A stretch of 64,000 nucleotides of DNA, taken from Cocos nucifera. Its lineage: Eukaryota > Streptophyta > Magnoliopsida > Arecales > Arecaceae. The stretch lies in the NCBI GenBank assembly GCA_006176705.1, contig QRFJ01000747.1, positions 434,001 through 498,000 of the forward strand. Reading direction: 5' to 3'. This document shows positions 9,733-20,471 of this stretch, in pieces. The notes beneath the pieces are model-generated. The model did not search any database. It saw nothing but the letters and a program-made list of their open reading frames with translations, and had not been told where the DNA came from. How positions within the stretch are numbered: position 1 is the first letter of the stretch; every line of letters begins with the position of its first letter. A program made the translations under genes and the position numbers.

Positions 9733-12087
9733 TGTAATCTAAGATGAAATTTATGAATCCATTGACATTAGTGATGAAGAAATCGATCTGGAGTCAAGTA
9801 TTTGGCTAAACCATGAACATGAAGACATCGATGAAACACCTATTGACCACAGGATTAGCCAAAGATGGGAGCCTCCCACTGAACCATTCATGAAAATGGC
9901 TAAACCATCATCCAAGCCATCAATAGAAGAGGTACCCAAATTAGAACTAAAACCCCTCCCCAAGCACCTTATGTATGCTTATTTAGGTCCAGCAGAAACC
10001 TTGCCTGTTATTATTGCATCAGACCTAAATCCTAAATAAGAAGAGGAGTTATTAACAGTCCTGAGAAAGAACCAAGAAGCAATAGGTTGGACCATGGTTG
10101 ATATTAAAAGAATAAGCCCCTCCATAGTTCAACATAAGATACATCTAGAAGAAGGGGCTAAACCAACTAGAGATGCTCAGAGAAGACTCAATCCAGCTAT
10201 GCAAGATGTAGTCAAGAAAGAGATTTTGAAGTTACTTGATAATGAAATAATTTACTCCATCTCAGATAGTTCTTGGGTAAGTTTGGTTCAAGTGGTACCC
10301 AGAAAGTTCAGGATAACAGTGATCTAGAATGAGAAAAATGAACTTATCCCAACTAGGACCCAAACAAGATGGAGGGTCAATATAGATTATAGAAAATTGA
10401 ATGCAGCAACAAGGAAAGATCATTTTTCTTTATCATTTATTGATCAAATATTGAAAAAATTAGCCAGACAAGAGTTCTCCTATTTTCTTGATGGATACTC
10501 CGATTATAATCAAATCCCCATAGCTCCTAAAGACCAAAAAAAGACTACATTCACCTATCCATTCGGAACCTTTGCCTATAGGCGTATGCTCTTTGAGTTA
10601 TGCAATGCACTAGCAACCTTCCAAAGATGTATGATCAGCATTTTTTTTGATATGGTTGAACGATTTCTCAAAATTTTCATGGATGACTTTTTTGTCTTTG
10701 GCCCTACCTTTTTCAAATGTTTAGATCATTTGAGACATGTCCTAGAAAGATGTAAGAAGAAGCACTTAGTTTTTAATTGAAAGAAATGCCAATTCATGGT
10801 TAGAAAAGGCATAGTTCTTGGCCATGTAGTTTCACAAAAAGAAATTGAAGTAGACAAGGCAAAAGTAGACCTAATTGTGAGTCTTCTATCACTCAAATCT
10901 GTTAAGGAAATCCATTCATTTTTAGGACATGCTGGATTCTATAGAAGATTCATAGCCAATTTTAGCAAAGTGGCTCGTCCGTTGACCAACTTATTAGCAA
11001 AAAAAATAAAATTCGAGTTTACTTCCGAGTGCCTAGAATCTTTTGAGTTCCTTTAAAAGATACTTATCTCAGCTCCCATTATTCACCCACCTATCTAGAC
11101 CGTACCTTTTGAACTCATGTGCGATACATCTGATCATGCTGTAGGCATAGTTTTAGGTCAAAGAATTGATAAGCTACCTAGAGTTATTTACTATGCCAGT
11201 AAAATCTTAAATAATGCATGGCTTAATTACACTACCACTGAAAAGGAGTTCCTAGCCATTATCTTTGTCCTTAAAAAATTCAGATCCTGTTTAGTTGGAT
11301 CCCACATCATTGTGTATACTGACCACTCAGCCATTAGGCATCTCTTAGCAAAGAAAGATGCCAAGATGTGCTTAATTCGATGGATCTTGCTCCTTCAAGA
11401 ATTTGATCTAGAAATCAAGGATAAGAAAGGAACAGTGAATGCAGTAGCTGATCACTTATCCCAAATCATAGTCGCACCATATAGTGAACCACCTATTAAT
11501 GAATTTTTTTCTAATGAACAACTCATATCTATGTCCACTGAACCATGGTATGTTGATATTGTCAACTATATAGCCATTGGTAAAGTTTCTTCCTACTGGA
11601 TCACTCAGGACAAGTACAAATTCTTCGCCCAAGTAAAGTATTTCATTTGGGATGACCCATACCTATTTAAACAGTGTTCTGATAAGATCATTAGGAGGTG
11701 TATCCCGGATAATGAGGTTAGAAGTGTTTTATCATTTTGTCATGACCAAGCATGTGGTGGTCACTTCGCATCCAAAAAGACTGCCACAAAAGTCCTCCAA
11801 TATGGATTTTATTGGCCCAATTTATTTAGAGATGCACATGAGTACTATAGAAGTTGTGCTCGATGTCAACAAATGGGTTGAATCAGCAAGAGAAATATGA
11901 TGCCACTTAATCCAATCTTGGTGGTCAAAATTTTTGATGCATGGGGGATTGATTTCATGGGATCATTTCCAAATTTTTTTGAAAATGAATATATTTTAGT
12001 AACTATCGATTATGTCTCTAAGTGGATGAAAGCTACTCCTTGTAGATCAATAGATAGCAAAGTGGTCATTAAATTCCTCAAAGAAAA
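9733..12087 (+). pseudogene. pol: Athila-type gypsy pol, first part (RT, RNase H, integrase start)
   Basis: One plus-strand frame carries the polyprotein in order: the linker before reverse transcriptase (KLELKPLPKHL), RT with the YRKLNAAT block and FMDD in place of the usual YMDD near 10680, RNase H (CDTSDHAVG, TEKEFLAI, TDHSA, ADHLSQ) at about 11117-11470, the integrase zinc finger (His, His, Cys-x2-Cys, to about 11875) and the start of the integrase core (WGIDFMGSFP). Later wording around 16700 (GMSPYRIVFGKPYHLSVELE) resembles Athila integrases. The frame has no shifts but six in-frame stops (near 10037, 10326, 10778, 11054, 11097, 11879). Gag and protease are not visible upstream. It is broken at 12087 by the element 12088-16428. 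Confidence 0.9.
12083..12087. repeat. Target site duplication GAAAA (left)
   Basis: GAAAA at 12083-12087 is repeated at 16429-16433 on the far side of the inserted LTR element. The Athila integrase reading resumes directly after the right copy. Confidence 0.9.
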
Positions 12088-12924
12088 TATTGGTATAGAA
12101 TCTGATCATCGTTGGATCAAGCTGGAGTGGAGGTGGATGAGGTCACCATCCGGAGACCTACAAAATAAAATTTCGTCTAGAGCCGGTAGGGGTGGCTCCG
12201 ACAGGACCCTCCAACGGTCAAGTCAGCTCTTCTGACCAACAAAAATGGAGTGCTCTAGAATGAGTTCGACAGAGTTTAGAGGAGGAGAAAAAAGCTTAGA
12301 GCTTAGAGCTTAGAGCTTAGCGTATCTGGAGGGTCCCTTTTTATAGGCGAAGTTTGATGGTGACAGCTATAGCTGCCTGATAGCGGGCTGCTCGAGGTCT
12401 GACGGGGTCAATCATGGAGGAAGGCACCATCTACAACGTCGCCTATCATAGATTGATGGTGACAGCCATCGCTGCCTGGTATTAGGTCGCTGTCACCTAC
12501 AGTGGACTGATGGAGATCGTTCATCGAGATTTAATGGCCATAGCTCTGAGAAAGCGGACGTTGGTTGATGGACTTCGGCATATATTGATTCTAGAGGAGT
12601 TCGGACTCCTGAAGAGGAAGCTCGAAAAAAGTTCGGCTCCCGTAGGCATCCGACTAAAGGGAAGCAGAGGGAGTTCAGCTTTCGTAGAAGTTCAACTGGA
12701 GCTCGGACTGCTGAGGAGCTCGATAGGTTGAAGAAGTTCAGTAAAGACCAGGCTGGCTGAAGGAGTTCGGCAGGGGTCAGGCAGGCTGAAGGAGTTCGAC
12801 AGGGATCAAACAGGCTGAAGGAGTTCGGACTAAAACTTGTCCGCTGAAGCTTTTTCATGGCTAACGATTGCATTAGGCTGAGCATCGAGCTGGACTTCGG
12901 TAGGAGCGGGGTTGATCCCCAATA
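12088..12924 (-). repeat. 3' LTR of Tat-like element
   Basis: The LTR runs from TATTGGTATAGAATC to GATCCCCAATA on the plus strand; as the element is on the minus strand this is the 3' copy. Both termini carry TA where the partner LTR has TG and CA. GGGTCCCTTTTTATAGGC near 12328-12346 gives TATAAAAAG on the minus strand, a good TATA box. Confidence 0.85.
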
Positions 12925-13019
12925 ATAGTCCCCTCCACTCTCAAGTTCGAAACTCGAAGAAAGGGAGTGTAGAAAAGATGACTGCTGAAGTTCTCTTTTG
13001 GGCTCTATGTCGATTAGAG

Positions 13020-13955
13020 TTGAAGCTCAGGGGAGATCTCATCTCCGACCAAAGTTGATACTGAAGTTGAAGCTCGGGGGAGATCTCATCTCCGGCCAAA
13101 GTTGATGCTGAAGTTGAAGCTCGGAGGAGATCTCATCTCCAGTCGAAGTTGAAGTAAACCTCATCTCCTATGACTGAGGTTCAGAGGTTGAGCTCCTCAG
13201 GGGAGATATTGTCTCCAACAACCTGAGGTTGACTCGAGGGAGATCCTATCTCTTGCAGTCGAGGTTGACTCAGGGGAGATCTTATCTTCTACAGTCGCTC
13301 AGGAGAGATCTTATCTCCTGCAGTCGAGGTTGATATGGATGCTCGAGAGAGATCTGATCTCTAGCCAAGGTTGACTCGAACACTCGGAAGAGATCTTATC
13401 TCTGGCCGAGGTTGACACAGTCACTCGAAAGAGATCTTATCTCTGACCGAAGGTTATCTCGGTCGCTCAGGAGAGATCTTATCTCTGGCCGAGGTTGACT
13501 TGGGCGCTCGGAGGAAATCTTATCTCTAGCCGAGGTTGACACGGTCGCTCGAGAGAGATCTTATCTCTAGCCGAGGTTGTTGCGGTTGCTCGAGAGAGAT
13601 CTTATCTCATGCAGTCGAGGTCGACACGGACCCTTGGGGGAGATCTTATCTCCTACAACCGAGGTTGCCTCAAGGAAGATCTTATTTCCTACAGCCGAGA
13701 TTGTTGTGGGCACTCGGGAGAGATCTTATCTCCTACAGCCAAGGTTGGCTCGGTCGCTCGAGGGAGATCTTATCTCCTGCAGCCAAGGTTGCCTCGGGGG
13801 AGATCTTATCTCTTGCAGTCGAGGTCATTGCGAGCGCTCGAAGGAGATCTTATCTCCTATAGTCGAGGTCAGCCCGGACCCTCAGGGGAGATCTTATCTT
13901 CTATGGTCGAGGTTGCCTCGGAGGAAATCTTATCTCCTGCAGCCGAGGTTGAAGG
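13020..13955 (-). repeat. Tandem array, unit about 41-50 bp
   Basis: About twenty copies of a unit with core GGGAGATCTTATCTCCTGCA plus a CGAGGTTGACTCGG-like spacer, of varying length. It lies between the polypurine tract and gag, which is the 3' untranslated position of the minus-strand element. ORFs in all frames here (13536-14001) are translations of the repeat. Confidence 0.9.
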
Positions 13956-14249
13956 ACTTTGGTCGACTCATGTTAGGATGAGGTTCTCCTCCTATTCCTA
14001 ACACGGCAACTATTAACTGCTTCTTTCCTATTATCACATAGTTTTTGTACCCAGAAACAATATTATTGAAATGAAAGAATTTTACCGAAGGAAAGTTACT
14101 GGCAGCACATCTCCGAATTTTCTATGCTTCATGGTCGTGGGGTCATTGTTCCTCTGAGTTTCCTTGGGCGATAAGTCCTCTATCTCATGTTGGCCTTCTC
14201 AATTCGGAGCAAGCTTCTCTTGGCTTTGATGCTGGGAGGCGGCCGATCT

Positions 14250-15108
14250 CCTTATCGTTCCTCCCTCATTGGTGGTTCTAGCTCCTGGGGGGAGGACTTC
14301 TTCGCGCCCTTCCATCGGAGCTTTCACGCTCCCTTGCCCGATGGGGAGTTCTGGCTCGTCTGCATCTAGAAGGAGTTCGAAAATGCGGCCGAGCTTCACT
14401 CGACTTTTCTTTATCATCCTTGGCCCTAAAGGCCTTTTCAGCCCGGGCATAACCTTCGGCCCGAGCCAGCAGATCGGCGAAGTCCCTGGGATACTTTATC
14501 TCCAAAGAGAATAGCAAGTCATTTTTCTGAAGGCCGCCCTTGACAGTGGCCATGGCAACCAACTGGTTCAGATCCTGGACCTCCAATGCCACGGTATTAA
14601 ATTGGGTGACATAAGTCCGGATGGATTCCCCCTGCTTCTGCTTGACATTCATCAGGGAATCCGAACCTCGGTGCGGACGTCGACTGCTAATGAAGTGAGC
14701 CACGAACTAATAGCACATCTGGTCAAAAGAGAAGATCGTACCCGACTTTAACATCGAGTATCAATTTCTCGCTGCTCTCTTTAAGGTAGATGGGAAGGCT
14801 CGGTATAGTATGGCATCTGAAGCACCGTGGAGTAGCATCATGGTCCGAAAGACCTCTAGATGATCAACTGGATTAGAAATTCCATCGTAGCTTTCGAATT
14901 GAGGAAGCTCAAAGTTCGGTGGGATGGGCTCTTGCATAATTCGAAAGAAGAAAGGAGGATCGGTGCGGATGTCGGCATGATGAGCCGAGGCGACGTGGTC
15001 GAGCTCTTCAATCCATCGATCCATCTCCCACAGTCTGTGATCGAGGGCGTCATCTTGGTTGTAGATCTTGGAGAGCTTCCAGCTACAAATGGGAAAGGTC
15101 TCCCCCAT
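14250..15108 (-). pseudogene. gag: Tat-like gag (retrotransposon gag domain)
   Basis: Minus-strand translation gives the gypsy capsid-like block. The upstream part (15108-14761) contains FELPQFESYDGISNPVDHLE and FRTMMLLHGASDAILYRAFP, typical of the plant Retrotrans_gag family. After a break near 14704-14760 it continues as AHFISSRRPHRGSDSLMNVK and LADLLARAEGYARAEKA in another stretch, and ends in an Arg/Ser-rich tail. The two parts are separate ORFs because of stops, so it is probably inactive. No zinc knuckle was seen. Confidence 0.85.
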
Positions 15109-15566
15109 AGGAGAACCATGATCTGAACACGGATTCTTGACTCTCTATTTTTCCTTCTTAGGGACGATAAGTACGTTAGCCTAGGTACTCTTTCTTAGGA
15201 TCGATTTCCGACATCCCGATGGCATATTTTCTGATGGAGTCACCATCGGGGGCTGCTGTATGGCCTGCATTACCTCCGTGAGGCCGCGGACCTATTGGAC
15301 AAGCAGGTTGAATTGCTCTGCATCTACCGTGGGTACAAGTGGAACCTAAGTTATCGGAGGTTGAAGCAGGAGCAGATGGATCTGGATGGGATCGGACCGT
15401 GGAGGCCATCGATCATTGGGTCAAAGCTTTTCTAGGAGGCATTTTCTCTTGGGAAAGAACTATGGAGAGGAAGGAGGTAGATCTCTGAAGAGAGATCATC
15501 GCTGAGCACTCCTTTAAGAATAAGGGGGCCTCAAGAATAGAGGCATCCTTCCTCTAGTGCTAAATC

Positions 15567-16428
15567 TGTTGGTGCAAAATCTAATCATCGCCGAATCGAG
15601 CTAGAGTAGAGGTGGACGAGATCACCGTCGGAGATCTGCAAAATAAAGTTCCATCTAGAGCCGGTGGAGGTGGCTCCGACAGGATCCTCCGATGGTCAAA
15701 TCAGCTCTTCTGACCAACAGAAATAGAGTGCTCTGGAATGAGTTCGGCAGAGTTTAGAGGAGGAGAGGAGAGCTTAGAGCTTAGAGCTTAGCGTATCTAG
15801 AGGATCCTTTTTATAGGCAGAGCTTGATGGTGATAGCTACAGCTGCCTGATAGCGGAACGCTCGAGGTCTAACGGGGTCAGTCATGGAGGAAGGTGCCGT
15901 CTGTAGCACTACCTGCCATAGATTGATGGTGACAGCCATCACCGCCTGGTAGCGGATCGCTGTCACCTGCAGCGGACTGATGGCGATCATTCATCGAGAT
16001 TTAATGGTCGTAGCTTTGAGAAAGCGGATGTTGGTTGATGGACTTGGGTATATATCGATTCTAGAGGAGTTCGGACTCCTGAAGGGGAAGCTTGGAAGGA
16101 GTTCGGTTCCTGTAGGCATCCGACTAAAGGGGCACGGAGGAAGTTTGGCTCTCATGGGAGTCTGACTAAAGCTCGACTGTTGAGGAGCTCGGCAGGCTAA
16201 AGAAGTTTGGCAAAGACCAGGTCGGCTAAAGGAATTTGGCAGGGGCCAGGCAGGCTGAAGGAGTTCGACCGACTGAAGAAATTCGGCAGGGACCAGATGA
16301 GCTGAAGGAGTTCGACCGGCTGAAGGAGTTCGGCTAAAACTCGTTCGCTGAAGCTCTTCCGTGGCTATCGGTTGCATTAGGCTGAGCATCGAGCTGGACT
16401 TCGGTAGGAGCGGGGTTTATCCCCAACA
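15567..16428 (-). repeat. 5' LTR of Tat-like element
   Basis: It runs from TGTTGGTGCAAAATC to TATCCCCAACA on the plus strand, with intact TG/CA termini. The element reads leftward, so the primer-binding region should lie just left of 15567, where the minus strand reads ATTTAGCACTAGAGGAAGG; I cannot assign the tRNA. GATCCTTTTTATAGGC near 15806-15821 supplies the minus-strand TATA box. Confidence 0.85.
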
Positions 16429-16433
16429 GAAAA

Positions 16434-17186
16434 TATTCTTTCTATTTTGGTACTCCTAGAGCAATCATTAGTGATCAGGGGATACAATTTTGTAATCGAT
16501 CCTTTGCTGCTTTAATGAAAAAATATAATGTCACCCATAAGTTGGCCACACCGTATCATCCTCAAACTAGTGGGCAAGTAGAAGTGTCTAAAAGATAAAT
16601 CAAATAGATCCTGAAAAAAGCTGTTAATGCCAATAGAAAGGATTGGTCCTTAAAACTTGTAGATGCACTCTGGGCATACCGCATCGCCTTTAAGACCAAC
16701 CTAGGAATGTCTCCTTATAGGATTGTATTTGGAAAACCTTATCACTTGTCTGTTGAGCTAGAGTACAAAGCCATATGGGCCATCAAGAAATTAAATATGA
16801 ACTTGGACGTAGCCGAAAATCATAGAAAGCTTCAGATTAATGAATTAAAAAAATTTAGAAATGAAGCTTACGAAAATACCAAGGTGTACAAGAAACGAAC
16901 AAAAATATTTCATGATCAAGCAATTTTTAGAAAATTTTTTACTTTTGGACAAAAAGTTTTCTTGTATAATTCGAGATTATACCTTTTTTCTAGAAAGTTG
17001 AGATCTAGATGGACGGAACCTTTCTTAGTTAAAAAAGTCTTTCCGCATGGGATAGTAGAAATCGAAAATCCAAGCAATGGTACTATGTTTAAAGTAAACG
17101 GTCAACGATTAAAACCATTCTTGGAATTACCCATCGAAGTTATTGAGAAAGCCATGATTCTTTATGAACCAACATATCTCAGTTAA
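16434..17186 (+). pseudogene. pol: Athila-type gypsy integrase, second part
   Basis: The reading resumes exactly after the duplication with the rest of the integrase core: IISDQGIQFCNRSF and YHPQTSGQVEVSKR, which hold the second Asp and the Glu of the DDE triad, followed by the C-terminal region with MSPYRIVFGKPYHLSVELEY and NGQRLKPFLELP. Two stops interrupt the core near 16597 and 16608. From 16707 the frame is open to 17186. The sequence is a good match to Athila integrase C-termini in plan, with no chromodomain. Confidence 0.88.
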
Positions 17187-18292
17187 TTTATCTAGTTTGA
17201 CTGAAGACTTTAAACTTAGCACTCCTGGGATGCAACCCAGATCCTTGCATTTTAAATTTCTTTTTTTAGTTTATTTAGATTTTACTTCAGTAAAGTCAAT
17301 ATCGAATAAGTTGGAGGGAAGAACCAAAAAGAACATATAAAAACACCTGCTGAAACAAGGACACATTGAATCAGGTGTATTCCTTCCTTTTTATCTATTG
17401 GATTTTTATTTTTCTTACCTCATTGAAGTCACTATAGAATAAGTTGGGGGGTGAAGGATAAATTTTGAACTTTACTTTGAACCTTTGTATACACAAATTT
17501 ATTGATATTCATATACCTGACTATGCATCAGACTTGAGTAACATTAGACATTTTAGCAACATCTAATGCACGCTTTAGATAAGTTGTGGAAGTATTGAGG
17601 GACTGCATATTGATAAAATTCAATAGAAAGTTGAGTCTAAAATAAAAATTTATTTTTGAGCATTTCTAGCCTCCTTATTAATATCTAAAGAGAGTCAACT
17701 TTTTATGGGTATAAGTGTTATATATTGATGCATATAGTTCCTTCAAAAAAAAAGCATTGATTTTCCACTGAGTAACCGGGTCTCATTACCTAAGTAAGCA
17801 ATGATATTTGTATAAAAAAATAGGTAATGTTAAAAAAAAAAATCATACAGCCAAGTCCCAACCCATAGCCTTATTGACGAGGGGTGTTTTATACTTAATG
17901 CCCTAAAGACAACTGGTTTGGGAGTCATTGGCCTAACACTTGCTACAAGAGTTAAATAGAAAGCTTAAGTGATTAAGACATTGCACGGACTATATTTTTT
18001 TTCTAAAAAAAAGGAATGAATGTATGAATTCAAAACCACAGCCTATCTTAGAGTTAGATGATCCAAGAATAAAAATAGGAATGAGTCAAGAAAAGCTTTT
18101 ATAAATTTTATATTCTTTACTCAACCATTCTATCAGATAGCCTTAATATTCCAATGACATGCTTTGATAATTTTTTAGGTGGATATCATGTACTTCTAAA
18201 ATTATTAAATGATCACTCATGTCGAAGAAAGTCAATATTGTATATCAATATTTCTTTTATTCAAGAACGAATAAAGTTCAAGTTGAGGGGTG
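17187..18292 (+). other. Athila 3' untranslated region and polypurine tract
   Basis: No ORF of note. CTGGTTTGGGAGTCATTGGC (near 17910) and TAGAAAGCTTAAG (near 17957) recur in the second Athila-type element near 38860-38910, showing the two are relatives. The polypurine tract TTGAGGGGTG ends at 18292, directly before the LTR. Confidence 0.65.
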
Positions 18293-18552
18293 TGATGAAT
18301 ACATTAATTATAACATAAAAAGTATTAAAACCTATGTTATTTTATTTTTTTATTTATATTTAATATTTTTTATGATCTTTATAGAAATAATTAATTTTAA
18401 AATTTTAATTACAAACTAATTAGAAACGGTCCTTCAACTCATGCAGATAAAGCTCGAGTCCAAATTTGGGCTTATTCCGTGCATGACACGCGAAGATACA
18501 TGAATGCGAAGAAGAGATCCAATGGATAAAAAAAAGAAAATAAAAAATAAAA

Positions 18553-18592
<40 letters not shown>

Positions 18593-20197
18593 GGAGATGT
18601 ATTAAGAAAAAGAAAAAAAAAAAAAAAAAAAAGGCTAACAGGATCTTTTTCCCACTTGGTCCATGGTGGACCATTTGATAAGTACAGGGTGCTGGCTTCT
18701 GCACGTGGGCGTTGGTTTGAAGTTGGGTGGAAACAAGAAATGGAGGGCCATTAAAAGGAAAGCTCACGGAAGTGAGCCGGCACACGGTTTTTTTTCTCTT
18801 GGACGCACGAGCGCAGGCCTTGTGCGATGTAGGAAGTCAAAATGGAAAGCAAGCGATGGACGTCCAAGGTTCAAAAAAAAAAAAAAAAAAAAAATAATTT
18901 TTAAAAATATCTTTTAAAAACAGAATTTAAATTATACCGTAATTTTTCCTCTCACTTTATTTTCCATCCGCTTCCTCCCATCTCATCTATTCATTTTCTT
19001 TTGCTAACCTATCACATTCATCCATTTCTTAATCCTTATTTCTTTTATTAGTTCCACATCTAAAATATAAAAAATCCTTCTTCCTCCTAGCACCTATAAA
19101 TAAAAGTCCAGTACCACTACCATGATATATCTCTCTATACTACAACTCTTGTAGGAACCCATATGATAGGCGAAAATACCTACCCATAAAATTTTTATTC
19201 ATCTTTTTTTCACTTTCTTCCATCCTTCCAACATACGAGAAGAAAAGTTAGCCAAAAAAAGTGTGTCAGAGGAAAGTCTGTTTTTTTTTATTTTCTTGTT
19301 TCAGCTTCAAGCCCTATTATGGCTTAAGAGTCAGTTTTATATTAAATTTTTATTTCAGTAATAAAATTTTATTTTTTTTTAATTATCGCTTGTGCAATTT
19401 AATTTATGCAATTTAAATTCATCACATAGAATAGTTTAATTTTCTTATTCTGCTTATTTAATTTCTGCATCTCTTTTATTTTCTACAATTTAAATTCTAG
19501 CAAGTAGTATAGAATTTAATTTTAAATAATTTTTAAATTTTAATTTAAATCATGTCTAGCTAAACAATCCTCTGAGGTTTACGATGAAGCTAAACCATGA
19601 TTAGAAATTATTTTTAGGATTTCTCCTTGGCTTTGTCTTTTTAGTTCTTCTTCCTTCAAGCTTCAAGCCAAGAGACTTGATGGACTATCATTGGGTTTCA
19701 ATCCCTTTATAGTTCAGGCTTGATTCAGTGCAAAAAGGATAATAGGTAGAAGGTCTAAATCTTTTTAAATTCTTTTTTTCTTTTTTATGGAAAACTTTGA
19801 TGGATTATTGTTGGGTCAGAGTCCTTTCATACTCCATACTTAGGTAACACAAGAGAAACAGTTAAAATGAGAGTTCTTTAATTAGGGTGAATGTTTGTCC
19901 ATGCATTACACCTCGATCAAAGGATATTATAAGAGAAATCTTAGAATTGCTCTCTAAGTCATTAGTCTAGTAAATTCAAAAGCTCTAGATCTTTAAATTA
20001 TTATTCTCCATAATTAATTTACTGTTTAGTAGTAAGTACAAACAACCACTTCTAAACTCTTTGTTGAAGCTCGCCTGAGCAAGATTTGAACATAATTCAA
20101 ACATAATTTCTTATAGAATCGACTCATACTCGCCGAACATGCTACTTTATATATCGTGTGCTTGCGATTAATTTAAGACACATCATGTTCATCCTAA
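18293..20197 (+). repeat. 3' LTR of first Athila-type element
   Basis: It starts TGATGAATACATTAATTATA after the polypurine tract, as the LTR of the second Athila-type element starts TGATAACTATC. The end is not proven; ACACATCA near 20197 is the best candidate. It contains an AAT microsatellite (18554-18591), A tracts (18608-18632, 18869-18892) and a TATA box. No matching 5' LTR exists upstream of 9733, so the element lost its 5' half. Confidence 0.6.
19095..19102 (+). promoter_or_regulatory. TATA box of Athila LTR
   Basis: CACCTATAAATAAAAGTCC is a consensus plant TATA box about 800 bp into the LTR, a usual place for the U3/R boundary. No activity is implied, as the element is defective. Confidence 0.5.
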
Positions 20198-20449
20198 TCT
20201 TTTTCAGATTTTGGGATGGACACTTCATCAACCATTATTGTAGTTGTGTGAGGTCCTAACATTATGATATTTTACATATCATAATCTTGTGCTTGAATGA
20301 ATATTCTTATTCGTGCTTTCCAATAGGTATAATTAATCCTATTGAATAGTGGCGGTCTATTGGTTAATTGTTCCTCAATCAATGAAGTTCCAATTGTGTT
20401 TGTCATTTAATCTTTAGCTCTTTGATAGTTTGATCAACAACTAATATTG

Positions 20450-20471
20450 GAGCACTTGCTCTGATATCACT
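20450..20471 (-). other. Primer-binding site of copia element (initiator Met tRNA)
   Basis: The plus strand GCTCTGATATCACT reads AGTGATATCAGAGC on the minus strand, one change from the TGGTATCAGAGC priming site used by most plant copia elements. It lies immediately left of the LTR at 20472, so the element ran leftward. Only about 140-270 bp of its interior (20198-20449) are left and no coding motif is visible there. Confidence 0.65.

Larger units (their letters stand above)
12088..16428 (-). mobile_element. Complete Tat-like gypsy element without pol
   Basis: Two LTRs in the same orientation (12088-12924 and 15567-16428), a GAAAA duplication, a minus-strand polypurine tract beside the left LTR (12925-12945, GAGTGGAGGGGA on the minus strand), a tandem array and a minus-strand gag make a 4341-bp element read right to left. 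No RT, RNase H or integrase motif is found in the 2.6-kb interior, so it is a non-autonomous large retrotransposon derivative. The LTRs differ at many positions, so the insertion is not recent. It lies in the integrase of the Athila element. Confidence 0.9.

Noticed and set aside
13536..14001. Overlapping ORFs of 108-134 codons with regular repeats
   Set aside because: They are translations of the tandem array of the Tat-like element in three frames, on the strand opposite to gag.
14187..14514. Plus-strand ORFs over the gag region
   Set aside because: They are the antisense of the minus-strand gag reading, which has a recognisable domain.
18420..18917. ORFs of 84-121 codons with poly-Phe or poly-Lys runs
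   Set aside because: Created by A/T homopolymers and an AAT microsatellite in the Athila LTR.
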